Notes: generated by a model not told the origin, from the letters alone. A stretch of 48,612 nucleotides of DNA from Rhizobium terrae (GCF_003425685.1 NZ_QJKM01000027.1:1-48612); one strand, 5' to 3'; shown: positions 26,025-34,362, numbered from the stretch's first letter. Numbers and translations are program-made.

Positions 26025-26597
26025 ATGGTAAAGCTCAACAAGATCTATACGCGGACCGGCGATAACGGCACCACGGGACTGGCCTCCGGTCCCCGCCGCG
26101 ACAAGCATGATCTGCGGGTCGCGGCCTACGGCACGGTCGACGAGACCAATTCGGCCGTCGGGCTTGCCCGCCTCCACACCTCCGGCATGCGCGAGTTGGA
26201 CGACATGCTCTTTCGTATCCAGAACGATCTCTTCGATCTCGGCGCCGACCTTTCGACACCCGATACCGGCGAGAAGCTCGAATACGAACCGCTGCGCATC
26301 GTCGAGGCGCAGGCGACGCGGCTGGAAACCGAGATCGACGCGCTGAACGCGCATCTCGATCCGCTCCGGTCCTTCGTATTGCCAGGCGGTTCACCCGCCT
26401 CCGCCTACCTGCATCTCGCCCGTACCGTATCGCGCCGCGCCGAACGGCTGATCGTCGAGCTCTCGCGCCGCGAAACCGTCGGCCCGGCGGCGCTGAAATA
26501 CATCAACCGGCTTTCCGACTTCCTGTTCGTGGCGGCGCGCTTCGCCAATGACGGCGGCAGGGCCGATATCCTCTGGATTCCGGGCAAAAATCGCTGA
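26025..26597 (+). CDS. Cob(I)alamin adenosyltransferase, PduO type
   Basis: A 190-residue enzyme that transfers the adenosyl group from ATP to cob(I)alamin to make adenosylcobalamin. The ATP-binding N-terminus KIYTRTGDNGTTGL, the central YGTVDETNSAVGLAR, and the late motif SRRAERLIVELSRRE...LKYINRLSDFLFVAAR are all characteristic of the PduO/MMAB family, not of CobA/BtuR. It starts 15 bases after the HIG1-like gene and is followed by the rhomboid gene. The coenzyme would support, for example, methylmalonyl-CoA mutase, which is not in the window. Confidence 0.95.
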   Translation: MVKLNKIYTRTGDNGTTGLASGPRRDKHDLRVAAYGTVDETNSAVGLARLHTSGMRELDDMLFRIQNDLFDLGADLSTPDTGEKLEYEPLRIVEAQATRLETEIDALNAHLDPLRSFVLPGGSPASAYLHLARTVSRRAERLIVELSRRETVGPAALKYINRLSDFLFVAARFANDGGRADILWIPGKNR

Positions 26598-26622
26598 CCG
26601 ACAGCGGGAGAGGCTGAAATAC

Positions 26623-27369
26623 ATGTTCATCCCGCTGCACGACGCCAACGATCTCAAGTTCATCCGCGTCCAGTACGTGACCTTCGGCCTGATCGCCGTC
26701 AATGTGCTGGTCTGGCTGTTTTCGGCCGTGGCGCCGCCGGACGTGGTCGAGCGGGCTTCGCTCGGTTTCGGCTTCATTCCCGCCGTGATCTTCGACTACG
26801 CGGTGCTCGATCCTTCGCTGGTGATCGTGCCGGACGATGTGACCTTCATCACCTATGCCTTCCTGCACATGGATTTCTGGCATCTTGCTTCCAACATGCT
26901 GTTTCTGTGGGTATTCGGAGACAACGTCGAGGACGCGCTGGGGCATGTAAGGTTCCTGGCTTTCTATCTCATCTGCGCCGTCGCGGGCGCCGCACTGCAC
27001 GGGCTCGTCGCGCCCTCGGCGGAAGGCCCGTTGATCGGGGCATCCGGGGCGATCAGCGGCGTGGTGGCCGCCTATTTCCTGCTGCATCCGCGGGTGCGGG
27101 TCTGGGTTCTGGTCCTCTTCCGCATTCCGCTGCCGCTGCCGGCTTTCATTCCGCTGGCGCTCTGGCTCATCCAGCAGTTCGCCATGCTGGCACTCGACCT
27201 CGATGGCATGGTTTCTTGGGGGGCTCATGTCGGCGGCATCATTGCCGGCGCCGTCCTAGTCGTCTTCATGCGGCGCAGGGACGTCCCGCTCTTCGACAGG
27301 AAGATCATGACGCCGAAAGCGGTCGAACGGAAGCCGGACATGACGCAGACGGCTGCGGCAACTGAATAG
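26623..27369 (+). CDS. Rhomboid family intramembrane serine protease
   Basis: A 248-residue polytopic membrane protease that cleaves transmembrane substrates. The catalytic serine is Ser141 in GASGAISG, the catalytic histidine is His202 in SWGAHVGGI, and the oxyanion region is HLASNMLFLWVFGDNVED. The six-helix core is complete, with a short basic cytoplasmic tail. GGGAGAGG lies before the ATG at 26623. It is the last gene of the run that begins with the dehydrogenase. The next gene is etfB, 140 bases on, behind its own leader. Confidence 0.93.
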   Translation: MFIPLHDANDLKFIRVQYVTFGLIAVNVLVWLFSAVAPPDVVERASLGFGFIPAVIFDYAVLDPSLVIVPDDVTFITYAFLHMDFWHLASNMLFLWVFGDNVEDALGHVRFLAFYLICAVAGAALHGLVAPSAEGPLIGASGAISGVVAAYFLLHPRVRVWVLVLFRIPLPLPAFIPLALWLIQQFAMLALDLDGMVSWGAHVGGIIAGAVLVVFMRRRDVPLFDRKIMTPKAVERKPDMTQTAAATE

Positions 27370-27463
27370 CACTATGAGAAAACGACAAGCTGAGCCGGGT
27401 AAATCCACGTTGTAATCGGGCGAAAAATGCGTATCCATGTCGCCCACTGACAAACGAGGAGCC

Positions 27464-27483
27464 GGCAAATGTCGCAATTTGCC
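27464..27483. promoter_or_regulatory. Perfect inverted repeat in the etfB leader
   Basis: GGCAAATGTCGCAATTTGCC is a 7+7 base perfect dyad with a six-base centre, 26 bases before the etfB start codon. It could be a repressor operator overlapping the transcript start, or a leader hairpin. No T-run follows, so it is not a terminator. Confidence 0.45.
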
Positions 27484-27509
27484 GTGGATAGAAGTCAAGG
27501 AAGGACCCC

Positions 27510-28256
27510 ATGAAGATCCTGGTGCCAGTCAAGCGAGTGGTCGACTACAACGTGAAGATCCGTGTGAAGCCGGATGGCTCGGGCGTCGAACTTGCCAATG
27601 TAAAGATGTCGATGAACCCGTTCGACGAGATTTCCGTCGAAGAGGCGCTGCGTCTGAAGGAGGCCGGCAAGGCCGAGGAAGTGGTGGTCGTGTCGATCGG
27701 CCCTGCCAAGGCGGAAGAAACGCTGCGTACGGCGCTTGCCATGGGGGCCGACCGGGCGATCCTGGTCGAAACGGACGACGTCGTCGAACCGCTTGCGGTG
27801 GCCAAGATCCTGAAGGGCGTCGTGGACGCCGAGCAGCCGGGCCTGATCATCGTCGGCAAGCAGGCGATCGATGACGATTCGAACCAGACCGGCCAGATGC
27901 TGGCGGCGCTGCTGGGTTCGGCCCAGGCGACCTTCGCCTCCAAGATCGAACTTGCGGAAGGTTCCGCCAAGGTGACCCGCGAAGTGGACGGCGGACTGCA
28001 GACGATCGACGTCAAGCTTCCGGCTGTAGTCACCACCGACCTCCGCCTCAACGAGCCGCGCTACGCCTCGCTGCCGAACATCATGAAGGCGAAGAAGAAG
28101 CCGCTCGACAAGAAGACGCCGGGTGATTTCGGCGTCGATACCGCACCGCGCCTCAAGGTGCTGAAGACAGAAGAGCCGGGCGGCCGAAAGGCCGGCATCA
28201 AGGTCAAGACGGTCGAGGAACTGGTCGCCAGCCTCAAAACCGCCGGCGTGCTTTGA
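27510..28256 (+). CDS. etfB: Electron transfer flavoprotein beta subunit
   Basis: A 248-residue ETF beta subunit, which binds AMP and helps carry electrons from acyl-CoA dehydrogenases to ETF:ubiquinone oxidoreductase. Characteristic blocks are MKILVPVKRVVDYNVKIRVK, SMNPFDEISVEEALRLKE, ADRAILVETDD and the VGKQAIDDDSNQTGQMLA motif. The docking loop motif near ADLRLNEPRYASLPNIMKAKKKPL is also present. AAGGACC before the ATG supports the start. etfA follows after 27 bases, so both are co-transcribed. The 140-base upstream gap holds an inverted repeat at 27464. Confidence 0.97.
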   Translation: MKILVPVKRVVDYNVKIRVKPDGSGVELANVKMSMNPFDEISVEEALRLKEAGKAEEVVVVSIGPAKAEETLRTALAMGADRAILVETDDVVEPLAVAKILKGVVDAEQPGLIIVGKQAIDDDSNQTGQMLAALLGSAQATFASKIELAEGSAKVTREVDGGLQTIDVKLPAVVTTDLRLNEPRYASLPNIMKAKKKPLDKKTPGDFGVDTAPRLKVLKTEEPGGRKAGIKVKTVEELVASLKTAGVL

Positions 28257-28283
28257 TCCGGAAGAGATAGGGAGATTACGGAT

Positions 28284-29225
28284 ATGGCCATTCTTCTTCT
28301 GGCAGAACACGACAATGCGAGCCTCAACGACCAGACCGCCAAGGCACTGAGCGCCGCCACCCAGATCGCCAAGGACCTGGGAAGCGACGTGCATGTGCTG
28401 GTTGCCGGCTCCGGTGCACAGGCCGCCGCCGATGCGGCCGCCAAGCTTGCGGGCGTCTCGAAGGTCCTGCTCGCCGACGATGCAGGGCTCGCCAACAACC
28501 TGGCCGAGCCGCTCGCGGCGCTGATCGTTTCGCTGGCCGGCTCCTATGACGTGATCATCGCGCCTGCCACGGCATCGGCAAAGAACGTCATGCCGCGCGT
28601 CGCGGCGCTCCTCGACGTCATGCAGGTATCGGAAATCATCGAAGTGATCTCCGCCGACACGTTCAAGCGGCCGATCTATGCAGGCAACGCCATCCAGACG
28701 GTGCAGTCGGCCGACGCCAAGAAGGTGATCACGGTTCGCACGGCATCCTTCCCCGCGGCCGGCGAAGGCGGTTCCGCCTCCGTCGAAAACGTCTCCGCTG
28801 CCGCCAACCCAGGTGTTTCGAGCTTCGTTTCCGACGCGCTGTCCTCGTCGGAGCGTCCGGAACTGACCTCCGCGAAGATCATCATCTCCGGCGGCCGCGC
28901 CCTCGGTTCCTCGGAGAAGTTCCAGGAAGTGATCCTGCCGGTGGCCGACAAGCTGGGTGCTGCCGTCGGCGCCTCCCGCGCTGCGGTAGACGCGGGTTAT
29001 GCCCCGAACGACTGGCAGGTCGGCCAGACCGGCAAGGTCGTCGCCCCGGACCTCTATATCGCGGCCGGCATTTCCGGCGCCATCCAGCACCTTGCCGGCA
29101 TGAAGGACTCGAAGGTCATCGTCGCGATCAACAAGGACGAGGAGGCTCCGATCTTCCAGGTCGCCGATTACGGCATCGTCGGCGATCTGTTCGAAATCCT
29201 GCCGCAACTCGAAAAGGCTCTTTGA
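28284..29225 (+). CDS. etfA: Electron transfer flavoprotein alpha subunit
   Basis: A 313-residue ETF alpha subunit that binds FAD and pairs with EtfB in the electron route from beta-oxidation to ubiquinone. The N-terminal domain starts MAILLLAEHDNASLND. The C-terminal FAD domain shows IISGGRALGSSEKF, GAAVGASRAAVDAGYAPNDWQVGQTGK and the ETF-alpha signature LYIAAGISGAIQHLAGM. Start ATG at 28284. A strong terminator at 29289-29320 separates it from the dehydrogenase gene downstream. Confidence 0.97.
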   Translation: MAILLLAEHDNASLNDQTAKALSAATQIAKDLGSDVHVLVAGSGAQAAADAAAKLAGVSKVLLADDAGLANNLAEPLAALIVSLAGSYDVIIAPATASAKNVMPRVAALLDVMQVSEIIEVISADTFKRPIYAGNAIQTVQSADAKKVITVRTASFPAAGEGGSASVENVSAAANPGVSSFVSDALSSSERPELTSAKIIISGGRALGSSEKFQEVILPVADKLGAAVGASRAAVDAGYAPNDWQVGQTGKVVAPDLYIAAGISGAIQHLAGMKDSKVIVAINKDEEAPIFQVADYGIVGDLFEILPQLEKAL

Positions 29226-29288
29226 CCTTTTGTTCATTTCGCAACCGCGAAAAGTGCTGGCAAAACGGCAAGTAGCGGAATAACAATC

Positions 29289-29320
29289 TGCCGGGCTGCA
29301 TACATGCAGTCCGGCATTTT
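29289..29320 (+). terminator. Rho-independent terminator after etfA
   Basis: TGCCGG plus CTGCAT (29289-29301) pairs with ATGCAG plus CCGGCA (29304-29316), a long stem with a very short loop, followed by TTTT. It lies 64 bases after the etfA stop and should separate etfBA from the downstream dehydrogenase transcript. Confidence 0.8.
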
Positions 29321-29386
29321 CATAAAATGGGCGCACGCTGGGGATAGCGTCGACGCCCTCGGGGTCAAAGCCCAGGGAGCGAAACG

Positions 29387-30268
29387 ATGAGTTCGGTCAT
29401 AAAGAATATCGGCGTCATTGGAGCAGGCCAGATGGGCTGCGGCATTGCACATGTCTCGGCTCTCGCTGGCTACAAGGTGCAGATGTACGATGTTTCAAAG
29501 GACCGGATCGAAGCCGCGCTCGCCACCATCAACGGCAATCTCGCCCGCCAGGTTTCCAACGGCAAGCTCTCCGACGAAGAGCGGCAGGCAGCCCTTTCGC
29601 TGATTTCCGGCTCCGCCGACCTGAACGACTTCGCGCCCATGGACATGGTGGTCGAAGCGGCAACCGAGGACGAAAGCGTCAAGCGCAAGATCTACGCCCA
29701 GGTCTGTCCGATCCTGAAAGCCGAGGCGCTGCTCGCCACCAATACCTCTTCGCTCTCGATCACCCGGCTTGCCTCCGCCACCGACCGGCCGGAAAAGTTC
29801 ATGGGCATACATTTCATGAACCCCGTGCCGGTGATGAAACTGGTGGAACTGGTGCGGGGCATCGCAACGGATGAGCCGACCTTCAAGACCGCCAAGGACT
29901 ACGTCGCGTCGCTCGACAAGACTGCCACCGTCGCCGAGGATTTCCCGGCCTTCATCGTCAACCGCATCCTGCTGCCGATGATCAACGAGGCGATCTACAC
30001 GCTTTACGAAGGTGTCGGCTCGGTCGAGGCGATCGACACGGCGATGAAACTCGGCGCCAACCACCCGATGGGCCCGCTGCAGCTTGCCGATTTCATTGGC
30101 CTCGATACCTGCCTGTCGATCATGCAGGTGTTGCATGACGGCCTGGCGGACTCGAAATACCGCCCCTGCCCGCTTCTGGTGAAATACGTCGAAGCCGGCT
30201 GGCTCGGCCGCAAATCCGGCCGTGGGTTCTATGACTACCGCGGCGAGACGCCGGTTCCGACGCGGTAA
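29387..30268 (+). CDS. 3-hydroxybutyryl-CoA dehydrogenase
   Basis: A 293-residue single-function 3-hydroxyacyl-CoA dehydrogenase (hbdA/paaH type). The NAD-binding motif GAGQMG is at residues 12-17 after a beta strand. The substrate-side motif MGIHFMNPVPVMKLVELVRG carries the catalytic histidine, and DFPAFIVNRILLPMINEAIYTLYEGVGSVEAIDTAMKLGANHPMGPLQLADFIGLD is the C-terminal helical domain. It oxidises (S)-3-hydroxybutanoyl-CoA with NAD. Its place behind etfBA links it to short-chain acyl-CoA oxidation. Start ATG at 29387 follows AGGGAGCG; length is standard. Confidence 0.95.
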   Translation: MSSVIKNIGVIGAGQMGCGIAHVSALAGYKVQMYDVSKDRIEAALATINGNLARQVSNGKLSDEERQAALSLISGSADLNDFAPMDMVVEAATEDESVKRKIYAQVCPILKAEALLATNTSSLSITRLASATDRPEKFMGIHFMNPVPVMKLVELVRGIATDEPTFKTAKDYVASLDKTATVAEDFPAFIVNRILLPMINEAIYTLYEGVGSVEAIDTAMKLGANHPMGPLQLADFIGLDTCLSIMQVLHDGLADSKYRPCPLLVKYVEAGWLGRKSGRGFYDYRGETPVPTR

Positions 30269-30290
30269 GCGGAAGCTGCTTCGGCCTTGC

Positions 30291-30319
30291 CTTGTCAGAA
30301 AAGGCGTTCAAGGCTATAT
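30291..30319 (+). promoter_or_regulatory. Strong rhizobial-consensus promoter after the dehydrogenase gene
   Basis: CTTGTC at 30291-30296 and CTATAT at 30314-30319 are 17 bases apart. This is one mismatch from the CTTGAC-N17-CTATAT consensus reported for rhizobial housekeeping promoters. There is no coding gene just downstream, but a hairpin and terminator are, so it may drive a small RNA. Confidence 0.6.
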
Positions 30320-30325
30320 TGAGGG

Positions 30326-30410
30326 AGTGAGAGGCGAGCCTTCGCCCGCCCCTCCGGTTTATTTTTTGGAATGTGACCCGCACGCGTGCCTGCCAGCTCG
30401 TGCGGGTTTT
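30326..30410 (+). ncRNA. Candidate small RNA with Rho-independent terminator
   Basis: Starting about seven bases after the promoter's -10 box, the transcript would be roughly 85 bases. It contains a hairpin GGCGA/TCGCC (30333-30346) with flanking GAGGG/CCCTC pairing potential. A U-rich single-stranded stretch follows (TTTATTTTTTGGAAT, 30358-30372), and then the terminator at 30376-30410. This is the usual architecture of an Hfq-binding regulatory RNA. I do not recognise it as a named rhizobial RNA. An alternative is that the structures only terminate the dehydrogenase transcript. Confidence 0.5.
30376..30410 (+). terminator. Rho-independent terminator
   Basis: ACCCGCACG at 30376-30384 pairs with CGTGCGGGT at 30399-30407, followed by a T-run (TTTT, then CC). 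The nine-base-pair stem is strong. It ends the candidate small RNA and any readthrough from the 3-hydroxybutyryl-CoA dehydrogenase gene. Confidence 0.8.
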
Positions 30411-30600
30411 CCGTAAGATAAACGTGATGCTAAATGGCATGAGCCACATAGTTCACTCTCCAGTTGGATGGCGAGGCCTTCGCCGGGTCGGAGGGCCTAT
30501 CTCCTCCGATGCGCCTGACAGGGGCGTGTCTGCTTTGGCCATCACAACCATAGGCAGCATAGTGTAGAAATTTACGTCACTTCAATTGGAAAATTGCAGG
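30411..30600. other. Gap with short hairpins, no recognisable gene
   Basis: Between the terminator and the 3' end of tlpA lie GGCGA/TCGCC at 30470-30484 and TCGGAGG/CCTCCGA at 30488-30509. The eight-base loop of the second contains GCCTATCT. On the plus strand the CTCCTCC is an anti-ribosome-binding-site sequence. Several ATG codons are present but no frame of convincing length. It may hold a second small RNA or nothing of consequence. Confidence 0.35.
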
Positions 30601-31281
30601 CTACGATCCCCTCGCCGCCGTGATCAGTGCTTTCGCGTCAGGGCTATCCCAGGCGGCCGGACCGTTCATCGCCGAGATCAGGCAGCCTTTCTTGTCCATC
30701 ACCAGCGTCACCGGCAAGCCGAATGCGAGGCCTTCCTTTTTCAGCGCGTTGAAGACGCCCATCGAACTGTCTCGGTAATATCCGAGCGCGTCGACGCCAT
30801 ATTCGGCGAGGAAGGCCTTCGGTTTTTCGTCACTGCCGGTGTCGATGTTGACGGCCACGACCTCGAAGTCCCGGCCGCCCATTTCCTTTTGCAGCGCGTT
30901 CAATGCCGGCATCTCCTCGCGGCAGGGGCCGCACCAGGTGGCCCAGAGGTTGAGGAGCACCGTCTTGCCGGAGAAATCGGCGGTCTTCAGATCCTTGCCA
31001 TCCGGTCCCTTGAAGGCGAGAACGAGCGGCCGCGGCGGCTGCGCCGCGACCATGGCGGCGACCTGGCCCCTGGAAAATTGCGAGACCGACTTCGCCGTTT
31101 GGACCGCGCCTTCGCAGGCGCCGGAAGATGCGGCCAGCAGACCGTCCACGCTCCCACTCGGGCCATTGCCAGACCCCGTATTCCTCACGTATACCGCCAC
31201 GGCGCCGGCGAGAACTCCCGCGACGGCGGCGATCACGATCAATCTGGCGGACGGAAGGCCGAAGGGTCTTTTGGTCGTCAT
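30601..31281 (-). CDS. tlpA: TlpA-like thiol:disulfide oxidoreductase
   Basis: A 226-residue membrane-anchored thioredoxin-fold protein. One N-terminal helix (about residues 13-31) anchors it, leaving a periplasmic domain with the active site NLWATWCGPCREEMP (Cys117, Cys120). TlpA supplies reducing power for cytochrome oxidase assembly in rhizobia. Two further cysteines, Cys56 and one in KKGCLIS, match the extra pair described for TlpA. FGLPVTLVMDKKG supplies the cis-proline. The ATG at 31281 is preferred over a TTG one codon earlier. It is divergent from argH with 38 bases between starts. Confidence 0.9.
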   Translation of the reverse strand: MTTKRPFGLPSARLIVIAAVAGVLAGAVAVYVRNTGSGNGPSGSVDGLLAASSGACEGAVQTAKSVSQFSRGQVAAMVAAQPPRPLVLAFKGPDGKDLKTADFSGKTVLLNLWATWCGPCREEMPALNALQKEMGGRDFEVVAVNIDTGSDEKPKAFLAEYGVDALGYYRDSSMGVFNALKKEGLAFGLPVTLVMDKKGCLISAMNGPAAWDSPDAKALITAARGS

Positions 31282-31319
31282 CAATCACTCACCGTGAATC
31301 ACTCTAGGACTTTTGCATC

Positions 31320-32723
31320 ATGGCCGACGGCACGAAGGACGCGACATCCTCAAACCAGATGTGGGGCGGGCGCTTCGCCTCGGGGCCGGATGCGATCATG
31401 GAGGAGATAAATGCCTCGATCGGTTTCGACAAGAAGCTCTATGCCCAGGATATCCGCGGCTCAATAGCGCATGCGACCATGCTGGCTGAAAAAGGCATCA
31501 TTTCGCGCGAAGATAAAGACAAGATCGTGCAAGGCCTGAACACGATCATGTCAGAGATCGAAAGCGGAGAATTCGAGTTCTCCCGCAAGCTCGAAGACAT
31601 CCACATGAACGTCGAGGCACGGCTTGGCGTCCTGATCGGTCCCGCCGCCGGGCGCCTGCACACCGCCCGTTCCCGCAACGACCAGGTTGCGCTCGATTTC
31701 CGCCTCTGGGTAAAGGAAGAGCTCGCCAAGACCGAGCGCATGCTGACCGACCTGATCGCCGCCTTCCTCGACCGCGCGGAAGAGCATGCGGAAACGGTCA
31801 TGCCCGGTTTCACCCATCTGCAGACCGCCCAGCCGGTCACCTTCGGGCACCATTGCATGGCCTATGTGGAAATGTTCGGCCGCGACCGCGCCCGTGTGCG
31901 CCATGCAATCGACCATCTCGACGAAAGCCCGATCGGTGCTGCCGCCCTTGCCGGCACGCCCTATCCGATCGATCGCCACATGACGGCCAAGGCGCTTGGC
32001 TTTCGCGAGCCGACCCGCAACTCGATCGACACCGTCTCCGACCGCGACTTCGCGCTGGAATTCCTCTCCGTCGCGGCGATCTGCGCCGTCCACCTGTCGC
32101 GGCTTGCGGAAGAGATCGTCATCTGGTCGACGCCGCAATTCGGTTTCGTCCGCCTCTCGGATGCCTTCTCGACGGGCTCCTCGATCATGCCGCAGAAGAA
32201 GAACCCGGATGCCGCCGAGCTGGTGCGTGCCAAGACCGGCCGCATCAACGGCTCGCTGGTGGCGCTGCTCACCGTCATGAAGGGCCTGCCGCTCGCCTAT
32301 TCCAAGGATATGCAGGAAGACAAGGAGCAGGTCTTTGACGCAGCCGAAAACCTGGAACTGGCGATCGCCGCCATGACCGGCATGATGCGCGACATGACCA
32401 TCCGCGCCGACAGGATGCGCGCCGCCGCCGGCGCCGGCTTCTCGACCGCGACCGACCTCGCCGACTGGCTGGTCCGCGAAGTGGGCCTGCCCTTCCGCGA
32501 AGCCCATCACGTCACCGGCCGCGCCGTGGCTTTGGCCGAAGAGAAGGGCTGCGACCTTTCCGAACTGACTCTGGAAGAGCTGCAGGAAATCAACCCTGCG
32601 ATCACCGACAAGGTGTTCAAGGTGCTCTCCGTCGATGCTTCCGTCGCCAGCCGCCAGAGTTTTGGCGGCACGGCGCCGTCCGAGGTGAAGAAACAGATCG
32701 CCTGGTGGCGGGCCCGCAATTAA
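31320..32723 (+). CDS. argH: Argininosuccinate lyase
   Basis: ArgH splits argininosuccinate into arginine and fumarate, the last step of arginine synthesis. The 467-residue protein belongs to the fumarase/aspartase superfamily and shows the signature GSSIMPQKKNPD near residue 285. The N-terminal blocks MWGGRFASGPD and DIHMNVEARL are present, as is ARSRNDQVALDFRLW. VMPGFTHLQTAQPVTFGHH carries the catalytic histidine region. Length is standard. It leads the conserved rhizobial argH-lptM-lysA run. Confidence 0.98.
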   Translation: MADGTKDATSSNQMWGGRFASGPDAIMEEINASIGFDKKLYAQDIRGSIAHATMLAEKGIISREDKDKIVQGLNTIMSEIESGEFEFSRKLEDIHMNVEARLGVLIGPAAGRLHTARSRNDQVALDFRLWVKEELAKTERMLTDLIAAFLDRAEEHAETVMPGFTHLQTAQPVTFGHHCMAYVEMFGRDRARVRHAIDHLDESPIGAAALAGTPYPIDRHMTAKALGFREPTRNSIDTVSDRDFALEFLSVAAICAVHLSRLAEEIVIWSTPQFGFVRLSDAFSTGSSIMPQKKNPDAAELVRAKTGRINGSLVALLTVMKGLPLAYSKDMQEDKEQVFDAAENLELAIAAMTGMMRDMTIRADRMRAAAGAGFSTATDLADWLVREVGLPFREAHHVTGRAVALAEEKGCDLSELTLEELQEINPAITDKVFKVLSVDASVASRQSFGGTAPSEVKKQIAWWRARN

Positions 32724-32809
32724 GGGAGATCGCCCCCCGGAATAGTGACTGCACAAGTGCGCGGAACTTCGCTATGACAGTTCGCGAGCCGTGCCGGAGA
32801 AGGAAAAGC

Positions 32810-33016
32810 ATGTCGAAGTCGCTGATGAATATCGCCCGCATCGCCCTGGTCGTAAGCCTTGCAGGCGTCGTCGTTGCGGGCTGCGGCCGCAAGGGCGATC
32901 TCGATCGTCCGAGCACGCCGGTGGAGCAGCAGAACATCCGCAAGAGCACCAAGCCGGGCGAGCGAAAAGCCGAGCCGGTTGCCGAGCGCCCTTTCCTTCT
33001 CGATCCGCTTCTGTAA
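32810..33016 (+). CDS. lptM: LptM-like small lipoprotein
   Basis: A 68-residue lipoprotein with a signal peptide and lipobox VAGC; the lipidated cysteine is Cys25. It is followed by CGRKGDLDRP, close to the CGxKGPL motif of LptM (YifL). LptM helps maturation of the LptDE lipopolysaccharide translocon at the outer membrane. The position between argH and lysA is the usual one in Rhizobiaceae and parallels its place near dapF in enterobacteria. AGAAGGA precedes the ATG. The C-terminal part is short, Lys/Pro-rich and ends FLLDPLL. Confidence 0.88.
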   Translation: MSKSLMNIARIALVVSLAGVVVAGCGRKGDLDRPSTPVEQQNIRKSTKPGERKAEPVAERPFLLDPLL

Positions 33017-33031
33017 TCCCCGAGTTTTGTC

Positions 33032-34300
33032 GTGAACCATTTTCATTATATCGACGGCGTGCTGCACGCCGAAAGCGTGCCAATCCCGGAAATCGCCAGG
33101 TCCGTCGGCACGCCCTTCTACGTCTATTCGACTGCCACGTTGGAGCGCCATTACAAGGTCTTCTCGCAGGCTTTTGCCGATGTGGACGCCATGGTCTGCT
33201 ACGCCATGAAGGCGAATTCCAACCAGGCGGTGCTGAGGACGCTCGGCCGGCTGGGCGCCGGCGTCGACGTCGTTTCCGGCGGCGAGTTGCGCCGTGCGCT
33301 GGCGGCAGGCATTCCGGCTAATCGCATCATGTTTTCCGGAGTCGGCAAGACGGTGCAGGAGATGGATCTGGCGCTTTCCGCCGGCATCTACTGTTTTAAC
33401 GTCGAGTCCGAGCCGGAACTGGAGGTCCTGAACCTGCACGCCGTCAAGATGGCGAAGAAGGCGCATGTCTCCTTCCGCATCAATCCGGATGTCGATGCAG
33501 GCACGCATGCCAAGATTTCCACCGGCAAGAAGGAAAACAAGTTCGGCATCGCCTATGAGCGCGCCCGCGCGGTCTATGCCCATGCCGCTACGCTTCCGGG
33601 CATCGAGGTGACCGGCATCGACATGCATATCGGCAGCCAGATCACCGAATTGCAGCCGTTTGAAAACGCCTTCCGGCTGCTGCGTGAACTGGTCGATACG
33701 TTGCGTTCCGATGGCCACAAGATCGACCACGTCGACATCGGCGGCGGCCTCGGCATCCCATATAAGGACGACAACAATCCGCCGCCGCTTCCCGATGCCT
33801 ATGCGGAAACGGTGAAGCGCCAGCTGCGGTCGCTGAACTGCAGGATCGTCACCGAGCCCGGCCGTCTGATCGTCGGCAATGCCGGCATCCTGGTGACGGA
33901 AGTCATCTATGTGAAGGATGGCGGCGAAAAGAGCTTCGTGATCGTCGACGGCGCGATGAACGATCTGATCCGTCCGACGCTCTACGAGGCCTATCACATG
34001 ATCCGGCCGGTCGTGGTGCCGCCCGTCGATTCGCCGCGCATCAGGGGCGACGTCGTCGGCCCGGTCTGCGAGACGGGCGACTATCTGGCGCTCGACCGCG
34101 AGATGGCGGAGCCCAGGCCCGGCGACCTGATCGCCGTCGCATCGGCAGGCGCTTATGGCGCCGTCCAGGCCGGGACATACAATACCCGCCTGCTGGTTCC
34201 CGAGGTTCTGGTCAAAGGCAGCGAGTTCCATGTCGTGCGTCCGCGCGGCACCTATGAGGAGCTTATCGCGCTCGATTCCGTTCCCGCCTGGCTTGCGTGA
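33032..34300 (+). CDS. lysA: Diaminopimelate decarboxylase
   Basis: LysA decarboxylates meso-diaminopimelate to lysine, using pyridoxal phosphate. The 422-residue fold-III enzyme has the cofactor lysine Lys60 in CYAMKANSNQAVL. The barrel motifs HIGSQITELQPFENAF and DIGGGLGIPYKDD, the EPGRLIVGNAG loop and the CETGDYLALDRE active-site cysteine block are all present. The start is GTG at 33032, 15 bases after the lptM stop; the N-terminus MNHFHYIDGVLHAESV is typical. It is read with argH and lptM. Confidence 0.97.
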   Translation: MNHFHYIDGVLHAESVPIPEIARSVGTPFYVYSTATLERHYKVFSQAFADVDAMVCYAMKANSNQAVLRTLGRLGAGVDVVSGGELRRALAAGIPANRIMFSGVGKTVQEMDLALSAGIYCFNVESEPELEVLNLHAVKMAKKAHVSFRINPDVDAGTHAKISTGKKENKFGIAYERARAVYAHAATLPGIEVTGIDMHIGSQITELQPFENAFRLLRELVDTLRSDGHKIDHVDIGGGLGIPYKDDNNPPPLPDAYAETVKRQLRSLNCRIVTEPGRLIVGNAGILVTEVIYVKDGGEKSFVIVDGAMNDLIRPTLYEAYHMIRPVVVPPVDSPRIRGDVVGPVCETGDYLALDREMAEPRPGDLIAVASAGAYGAVQAGTYNTRLLVPEVLVKGSEFHVVRPRGTYEELIALDSVPAWLA

Positions 34301-34345
34301 GGCTTTAACGTCGCGTTCACTTTTGCGGGAAACTGCCTAAAATAT

Positions 34346-34362
34346 GGGGGCGAAATGCCCCC
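34346..34362 (+). terminator. Hairpin after lysA, weak terminator candidate
   Basis: GGGGGC at 34346-34351 pairs with GCCCCC at 34357-34362 around the loop GAAAT, 46 bases after the lysA stop. No T-run follows, so termination would be weak or Rho-dependent, or the hairpin may be a leader element of the next gene. Confidence 0.35.

Noticed and set aside
27495..29336. A 613-codon minus-strand frame opposite etfBA
   Set aside because: etfB and etfA are unambiguous; the opposite frame is a codon-bias shadow.
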